Shown here: in pieces, positions 24,316 to 30,600 of the stretch
How the letters are laid out: each line of letters begins with the position of its first letter
How positions within the stretch are numbered: position 1 is the stretch's first letter
NCBI GenBank assembly: GCA_003266145.1
Contig: MVJJ01000170.1
Span: forward strand, 1 to 33,185
Direction: 5' to 3'
Length of the DNA stretch: 33,185 nucleotides
Source of the DNA: Methanosphaera sp. SHI613
GTDB lineage: Archaea; Methanobacteriota; Methanobacteria; Methanobacteriales; Methanobacteriaceae
Position numbers and translations under genes: made by a program
Notes under the pieces: generated by a model
The model's input: only the letters and a program-made list of their open reading frames with translations
Databases searched by the model: none
What the model was told of the DNA's origin: nothing

Positions 24316-24681
24316 ATGAACGGCATGAAAAAAGTCAAAATCACTATATTGAAAACTACATTGGACAAAGAATTAGCTGAAGAATATGGTGTGGAAGGTT
24401 TATCCAGCTGTCCTATGATGGAGGAAGGCCAAGTATTCTATGCAGATTATGCAAAACCCGAAGGATTCTGTGATGAGGCCTGGAAGGCAATCTATCAGTA
24501 CGTATTTGCATTGGCTCATGGGGCTGAAAATTCAGTATTTTATTATCATGACTGGATAGATAAACCAGGAGTGGCTATAGTTTCATGTAATGATGGTCTA
24601 AGACCGGTAATTATGAAGTTGGAATCGACAAATATTGATTCAAAGGAATATGACTTTTCTGATAGTGAAAAACAAGATTAA
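24316..24681 (+). CDS. TIGR04076-like small conserved protein
   Basis: A 121-residue soluble protein that resembles the TIGR04076 family of small anaerobe proteins, function unknown. The pattern is VKITILKTTLDKELAEEYG, then CPMMEEGQVF, PEGFCDEAWKAI, then FALAHGAENSVFYYHDW and an end segment with CNDGLRPVIMKLE. Conserved cysteines (about C32, C52 and C94) might bind a metal. ATG 24316 follows AGGTG (24306-24310); ATG 24325 is possible if the transcript is leaderless, since AATATATAAAG lies about 28 bases before it. A strong hairpin without a T run separates it from xseA. Confidence 0.72.
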   Translation: MNGMKKVKITILKTTLDKELAEEYGVEGLSSCPMMEEGQVFYADYAKPEGFCDEAWKAIYQYVFALAHGAENSVFYYHDWIDKPGVAIVSCNDGLRPVIMKLESTNIDSKEYDFSDSEKQD

Positions 24682-24684
24682 TTC

Positions 24685-24707
24685 AATCTTAAGCATTACT
24701 TAAGATT
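24685..24707. promoter_or_regulatory. Perfect 9-base hairpin between the TIGR04076-like gene and xseA
   Basis: AATCTTAAG (24685-24693) and CTTAAGATT (24699-24707) are exact reverse complements with loop CATTA. No T run follows on the plus strand and none of note precedes it, so it is not a standard terminator. It lies 44 bases before the xseA start and could be an operator, an mRNA processing structure or a stabilising 3' end. Confidence 0.45.
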
Positions 24708-24750
24708 ATGAATAATGTAACAATAATCAAATAATTAAAAAGGTGGTGCT

Positions 24751-26067
24751 ATGGGGAAGCGTTTTACAAAACAGGGTATTATTGAATTTGAAACTCCCAA
24801 GCTAATCAAGGAGAATGAGAAAAAAATATATACGGTTCTTGAAGTCACCAATTACATCAATCAAAAGTTTAAAAGTGATGAAAAACTACAAAATATTATG
24901 GTAAGGGGTGAAATCTCAAACTTTAAAACATCTCATAATGGACATAGCTATTTTACCCTTAAGGATAAGGACTCACAGATTAGTTCGGTAATGTTTGCAG
25001 GATATAAACGTAATCTGAAGTTTGAGCCGAAGGATGGTATGAAGGTGATAATAGAAGGCTATATCGAGGTATATCGTAATTATGGTAATTACCAGTTATA
25101 TGCTCATAAAATAACCGAGGATGGACTTGGTGATTTGCATATAGCATTTGAGCAGCTGAAGAAAAAGCTATCCATTGAAGGATTGTTTGATGAATCTCAT
25201 AAAAAAAAGATAGTCAAATATCCAAAACGTATAGGTGTAGTGACATCTCCGAAGGGTGCAGCAATACGTGATATCATCACAACAATAAAAAGAAGATATC
25301 CCTACTGTCAAATCATCCTATTTCCTGCATTGGTACAGGGAGATCAGGCTGCAGAAAATATAAAGGACCAAATTAACAAAGCTCAAAATTATGACCTGGA
25401 TACGTTGATAGTTGGCCGTGGTGGAGGAAGCATAGAGGATTTATGGTCATTCAATGAAGAAGTGGTGGCAAGGGCGATATATGACTCGGAAGTTCCCGTA
25501 ATAAGTGCGGTAGGCCATGAAATAGATTATACAATATCCGATTTCGTAGCAGATTTAAGAGCGCCTACACCAACTGCTGCAGCAGAATTTGCCGTTCAGG
25601 ACATGGTGGAATTCAAATTCAAGATACGTCAATTAAATGATAGAATAACAAATAGTATGAAGAATATGGTTGCTGAAAATAGGATTAAACTGGAAAACAT
25701 ATCCAAAAAGAACATATTTAAAAATCCGCAAAGCATATATGATTTCCAAAGGATGAATCTTGATTTGATGATTGGCAGATTTGAAAACTCATCAAAGGAT
25801 ATCCTACGGGCAAACAGAAATCGGTTGTTCATGCTGGAAAACTCTCCTGTTCTAAAGGATCCTCAAAGCATTACAAAGGACAAGAAGAATCGATTTGTTA
25901 AAAGTATATCTAAATTAGAGGTTTTAAATCCCTTGTTAACATTAAAAAGAGGTTATACAATAGCAAAAGTTGATGATAATGTTATCTCCTCTTCAAAGGA
26001 TGTAAAATCAGGGGATAATCTGGATATAAAATTCGATGATGGAATAGTAAATACAAAGGTGATATAG
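24751..26067 (+). CDS. xseA: Exodeoxyribonuclease VII large subunit
   Basis: XseA is the catalytic subunit of exonuclease VII, which degrades single-stranded DNA from both ends. The 438-residue protein has an N-terminal OB fold (about 27-122: TVLEVTNYINQKF, IMVRGEISNFKTSHNGHSYF), the catalytic core (GVVTSPKGAAIRDI at 162-175, VGRGGGSIEDLWSFN at 221-235, ISAVGHEIDYT at 251-261, DLRAPTPTAAAE at 268-279) and a helical C-terminal part ending in the usual LKRGYTIAKV. All core motifs are intact. AGGTGG lies just before the ATG. xseB follows with no gap. The enzyme is bacterial in distribution with scattered methanogen members, which suggests old gene transfer. Confidence 0.96.
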   Translation: MGKRFTKQGIIEFETPKLIKENEKKIYTVLEVTNYINQKFKSDEKLQNIMVRGEISNFKTSHNGHSYFTLKDKDSQISSVMFAGYKRNLKFEPKDGMKVIIEGYIEVYRNYGNYQLYAHKITEDGLGDLHIAFEQLKKKLSIEGLFDESHKKKIVKYPKRIGVVTSPKGAAIRDIITTIKRRYPYCQIILFPALVQGDQAAENIKDQINKAQNYDLDTLIVGRGGGSIEDLWSFNEEVVARAIYDSEVPVISAVGHEIDYTISDFVADLRAPTPTAAAEFAVQDMVEFKFKIRQLNDRITNSMKNMVAENRIKLENISKKNIFKNPQSIYDFQRMNLDLMIGRFENSSKDILRANRNRLFMLENSPVLKDPQSITKDKKNRFVKSISKLEVLNPLLTLKRGYTIAKVDDNVISSSKDVKSGDNLDIKFDDGIVNTKVI

Positions 26068-26295
26068 ATGGAAGATTTAAGTTTTGAAGAAAGTCTGGAA
26101 AAATTGGAAGAAATAGTGGAAAAATTAGAACAGGGAGACGTACCATTGGATGATGCTATCGATGAATTCAACAATGCGATGCAATTGGTTAAGGTATGTG
26201 ATGAAAAGTTAACCAAAGCCGAGGAATCCATCGCAAAGATAGTGGAAGAAAACGGTCAATTGGTAGACTTTGAAGTTGACGAAGATGACGTTTAG
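26068..26295 (+). CDS. xseB: Exodeoxyribonuclease VII small subunit
   Basis: The 75-residue small subunit binds the helical arms of XseA in multiple copies and is needed for a soluble, active exonuclease VII. The sequence shows the family start LSFEESLEKLEEIVEKLEQG (4-23), DVPLDDAIDEFNNAMQLVK and the heptad-type helix CDEKLTKAEESIAKI, then an acidic tail. ATG 26068 directly follows the xseA stop and uses AAAGGTGAT in the end of xseA, so the subunits are translationally coupled. A strong terminator follows 14 bases after the stop. Confidence 0.95.
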   Translation: MEDLSFEESLEKLEEIVEKLEQGDVPLDDAIDEFNNAMQLVKVCDEKLTKAEESIAKIVEENGQLVDFEVDEDDV

Positions 26296-26308
26296 ACATA
26301 TCTTTGAG

Positions 26309-26347
26309 TTTTAGTAATCTTTACTAAAAAATCTCTTTTTCTATTTT
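26309..26347 (+). terminator. Hairpin terminator after xseAB
   Basis: TTTTAGTAA (26309-26317) and TTACTAAAA (26321-26329) form a perfect 9-base stem with loop TCT, followed by AATCTCTTTTTCTATTTTT. Confidence 0.7.
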
Positions 26348-26351
26348 TAGC

Positions 26352-26393
26352 AAGTATCATATTTAATGGTTGAAATCATTAAATTCAATACTT
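26352..26393. promoter_or_regulatory. Nested palindrome upstream of rmlB
   Basis: ATTTAATG (26361-26368) and CATTAAAT (26377-26384) form a perfect dyad. AAGTAT (26352-26357) and ATACTT (26388-26393) form a second dyad with exactly the same centre. So 14 of 17 positions pair across a 42-base element, with three unpaired bases on each side between the arms. It lies after the xseAB terminator and about 30 bases before a TATA-like CATATAAATA near 26420-26429, so it is a candidate operator for rmlB. Confidence 0.45.
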
Positions 26394-26475
26394 TTCAATA
26401 ATTATTAATAATTTAAACAACATATAAATAACTAATATTTGAAGATTATTAACAACTAACTAAAAGGTGAGATAT

Positions 26476-27426
26476 TTGAAAATAATGATTACTGGCGGAG
26501 CAGGATTTATAGGATCAAATTTTGTTCATTACATAGCAGATAAATATCCGGATTATGATATAACAGTATTGGATAAATTAACATATGCAGGGGACTTAGA
26601 AAACATCAAATCATTGGATGTTGAATTTATAAAAGGAGATATTGCAGATCCGATAGAAGCTGCTAAAGCAATGAAGGATGCGGATTATGTCGTAAACTTC
26701 GCAGCAGAAACACACGTTGATAAATCAATCAATGACCCACAATCATTTGTAAAATCAGACGTACTCGGAACTCAAAACCTTTTGGAACTTGTACGTAAAT
26801 ATGACGTGGAACGATATATTCAAATATCAACGGATGAAGTATACGGCAGCATCCTTGAAGGTTCATTTAAGGAAACCGACAATATAGATCCGTCAAGTCC
26901 ATACTCAGCAAGTAAGGCCGGTGGAGACCTGCTGGTAAACGCATACTATAAGACATATGGTATACCTGTTATCATTACAAGAAGTAGTAACAACTTTGGT
27001 CCAAGACAATTCCCTGAGAAACTAATTCCATTATTCATATTAAAGGCATTGCATGATGAACCACTTCCGGTATATGGGGATGGACAGAACGTACGTGACT
27101 GGATATACGTGGAAGATAACTGTGCAGGTGTAGATACTGTTCTTCAAAAAGGAAAAATCGGTGAAGTATATAATATCGGTGGAGGTAATGAGAAAAATAA
27201 CATGGAAATTACCAAGCTGATACTTGAGAAATTAAACAAACCGGAAAGTCTCATAAATCACGTTGAAGATAGATTAGGTCATGACAGAAGATATTCACTT
27301 GACGCATCCAAAACCAAGAAATTAGGTTGGGAGCCTCAATGGAAATTTGAGGATGCAATGGAAAAAACAGTCAATTGGTATAAGGAAAATCAGGAACGTT
27401 TATATCCATTAACCAAAACATTATAA
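26476..27426 (+). CDS. rmlB: dTDP-glucose 4,6-dehydratase
   Basis: RmlB converts dTDP-glucose to dTDP-4-keto-6-deoxyglucose, an early step toward dTDP-rhamnose and other surface sugars. The 316-residue extended short-chain dehydrogenase has the NAD loop TGGAGFIGSN (6-15), NFAAETHVDKSI, the active-site STDEVYGS (118-125, with the family's Thr-Asp-Glu) and the pair Y143 and K147 in YSASK, then NNFGPRQFPEKLIPLFI and VRDWIYVEDN. I choose TTG 26476 because AAGGTGA (26464-26470) is 5 bases upstream; GTG 26467 lies in that site and ATG 26485 would cut into the first strand. It lies beside xseAB but has its own promoter region with a large palindrome. Confidence 0.95.
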   Translation: MKIMITGGAGFIGSNFVHYIADKYPDYDITVLDKLTYAGDLENIKSLDVEFIKGDIADPIEAAKAMKDADYVVNFAAETHVDKSINDPQSFVKSDVLGTQNLLELVRKYDVERYIQISTDEVYGSILEGSFKETDNIDPSSPYSASKAGGDLLVNAYYKTYGIPVIITRSSNNFGPRQFPEKLIPLFILKALHDEPLPVYGDGQNVRDWIYVEDNCAGVDTVLQKGKIGEVYNIGGGNEKNNMEITKLILEKLNKPESLINHVEDRLGHDRRYSLDASKTKKLGWEPQWKFEDAMEKTVNWYKENQERLYPLTKTL

Positions 27427-27584
27427 TAATCTTCAACACCTATTTTTACTATTTCTTTTAAATTTTGTTTTTATTCGATGCTATTTTTATACTGTTCTAA
27501 TCAAGACAGATTAATTATTATAATATATTAAATTATTCTATTTCGAATTAATGTTATACTAGAATCAATATTTTAATTGTTTTT

Positions 27585-27618
27585 CAAAAAAAGTAATATT
27601 CTTTTTATAAAAAAGAAT
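27585..27618 (-). terminator. Hairpin terminator after the CobN-like gene
   Basis: ATTCTTTTT (27598-27606) and AAAAAGAAT (27610-27618) form a perfect 9-base stem with loop ATA. On the minus strand it is followed by ATTACTTTTTTTG. It lies 48 bases after the stop. Confidence 0.6.
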
Positions 27619-27665
27619 AAGAAAAGGGGAAATTTTAAATTTTATTTTTTTTAATATGTATGATA

Positions 27666-30600
27666 TCATCGTTTCCTCTCACGAGGATTTCGTCCTTCAA
27701 ATCCGGCAAAGAATAACAAACCGACTAAAACAATACCTACAAGATATGCCGCTGATATTTCGGAATCTTGTGGGGCTGATTTACTCAGTTTCTTCTTAGT
27801 AACTTCAAATACGGATTTCATAGCTGAACCGGCACTGGCTGCACTGGCTTCACCGTCATCACTCTTGGATCCGGCACTTGCCTCTGCATTAGCTGCCTGG
27901 GCATTGGATGCTGCTTCGGCTGAACTAACGTCTCCGACTGAACTTCCACTACCCTCGGCTGTACTGTTGGTTTTACTTTCTCCAGCTCCACCATTTGTAC
28001 CAACGCTTACACCATCACCATAATTGTTTGATGATGAACCGCTACCGCTTGTTCCACTTCCACTATTTGCACCGGAGTCTCCACTATTGGAGTTACCAGT
28101 GTTTTCACCGTTACCGTTGGATTCGCTTCCACTACCTTCATTACCGTTTCCATCAGTAGCCGTACCATTTGTACCATTGGTATTTTGGGTATCAGCATTA
28201 CCTGGACCGACAAGGTTTGCTACACTACCTGAACCTGCACTTTGACCGTTAGCGTTAGCATTAGGGTTACCGCTAACACCGGTATCTACTGCACTAGCAT
28301 CGATACCTATCTCGGTTACTGTGCTGGTAAGGTCTATTTCTCCACTGTAATCATCTTCAACTAATGTGTTGGTATATGGTAAGTCGTTAGGGTCAAGTAA
28401 TGATCCCTTGAAGCTTGTTGATGCAGCCATCATGTCTGAGAATTGTTGTTTCATTTCATTAGGGACAGTTGATTTTTTAACTACCCATTTGTTGAATACT
28501 ACATTCTTACATGTGTGGTGACAACATGCAATACCATATTGTACGGCACTTCGAATATACTTGTTGATTAATTGTTCACGTAATCCCTGATTGGATTCCC
28601 AGAAGCCGTTCATGTCTGTTGTTAATAACCAACCTGCCATGGACTGGAATGCATATGCCTTGTAGTCTTTGTTAACGTTCAGTTTATCACTGACCAGCAT
28701 TTTACCGATTTGTGTGATTAAACCGGAACCTAATGCTCCTGCATTATTTCCTGTTTTGTTAACTTCTATAGCATTACCATGTCTGTCTTCGGCATATCTC
28801 TGGGTTGTGAACATTATTTCCATAGCGTTCTGTAGTTTTGCTGCCATTGCGTTCCAACCACTAGCACTATTGATTTGTGAATCAATATATGTAGGGTTAA
28901 GCAGTGTGTCACGAATTTCTTTTTGGATTTCTTCAACTAATGTACTTGATAGGATGTTGTTTTTATCACGAATATCCAGTAATTGCGTGTTTACTTTTGC
29001 TCCTAATGTGTTAGCAGCGTTAAGTAATCCACCGAACCAATCAGCATAATCATCTGAATCGGTAACTCTCCATGTACTGTCCAGGTTTTGTGTAAGTAAT
29101 GTTAAGTGACTTAACAGGTAAGTGAATTGTTCTGTGTTATTGTTTACTTCAATCTTACCGTTTTCATTAACATTCCATGCATTTGATATCCTTGACATGT
29201 ATACACTTGATAATTCGTTACTGATTCCTTCTTCTGAATCCTGCCAGTTGGTTACACTCGGTGCCAAATCGGATACACCAGTACCCTCAAGTATTGCACC
29301 ACGTAAACCGAATACCCTGTCCAATGCACCTTCAGTTTTATTGTATGCCTTAATATATTCATCAATATGTTTTATCACATAGTTTTCTATGTTTTTACCT
29401 GTTGATGATTCATTTAAGTCATATACTAACTTAACAGCGTCATTTAACATTTTAATCCATTGTGGATTTGAACTTACAATTGTTGTAAATACATCAAGTC
29501 TTGGACGGTTTATAACTGATCCGTCACTTAATTTCAACGTTAGGTTTTCGAGCGGTATAACTTTAAGATCCTTGTATTTTCCGTTGTGGTCCCATGTTGG
29601 TTCTACACCCATGAAATATAAGAATTCTGCTAGGCTTACACCTTCTGTACGTAGTACTTCAGTACCCCAAATAACTATAGCGTTAAGTTGTGGCCATGAA
29701 CCTGCATTGTTTTCATAATAATTTCTTATCATGATGTCTACTGCATTTTTAGCCATTTCCCATGCATTTCTACTTGGCATCTTGGTTGTATCACTAGCAT
29801 ATAAACTTCTACCGGTCGGTAATACGTCAGAGTATGAAGGATCTGCAGATAGACCTGGTTTGACATATCCACCTTCAAGTGCGGTAAATATAGCATCCCA
29901 TTCCTGGTTATCCTTAATTCCTTCAATGATGTTATAGATATCAGTTATGTCCTGATATAATGCACTTTCATTGTTTTGCATGTAAGTTTCGGCAACATCT
30001 TCAATACTGTTTCCATCCACAAGTAATGAAATGATATTTGTTAACATATTGTTTAAATCTTCCTTATATGGTTCAAAACTTCTATCCTTTATTAAGGTGT
30101 AGTAATCCTGACCAATAAATCCAGGATATCTCAGTTCCATAAGGTTCTGCAATATGTATGTTCTTGATGAGGCAATTGTTTTTACACCTTCAACCATTTC
30201 GGTATCATTCCATATATGGCCTAATATATGGTTTCCAAGTGTAATTTTATCGGTTTCCATAGATTCTATTTGACTGTGTAGGAATTCGACATATTCATCG
30301 AATGTTTCATCATCCTCCATAGGACGATATCCTAACTCAGCACTGATGTTTAAGATTTCACTTCTATATACGTCAGTACCAGTCGAATTTAATTTGTTGA
30401 TTTCAGTATATCTGGTCATTGCATCTTCAAGTTTTACATAATCTCCATATAATGAACTGTCCACTGTTACAGGAGTCATATGTGTAATAACCTGTGCAAA
30501 ACTTCTTTCTTTTGCAGTCATACCTTCCCCTGGGTTGGATACGATATATGGATATATGATTGGAACGTTAGTTAATTGGAAAGACCAGTCACTTTCCTGC

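Noticed and set aside
24252..24368. N-terminal hydrophobic extension of rmlD (39 residues)
   Set aside because: The residues read through the divergent promoter and into the opposite gene; RmlD enzymes start at the NAD(P)-binding strand MKFFITGG.
28024..28245. Proline-rich open frame on the plus strand inside the CobN-like gene
   Set aside because: It is the mirror of the Gly/Ser/Asn-rich spacer codons; no ribosome site or promoter, and composition follows from the opposite strand.
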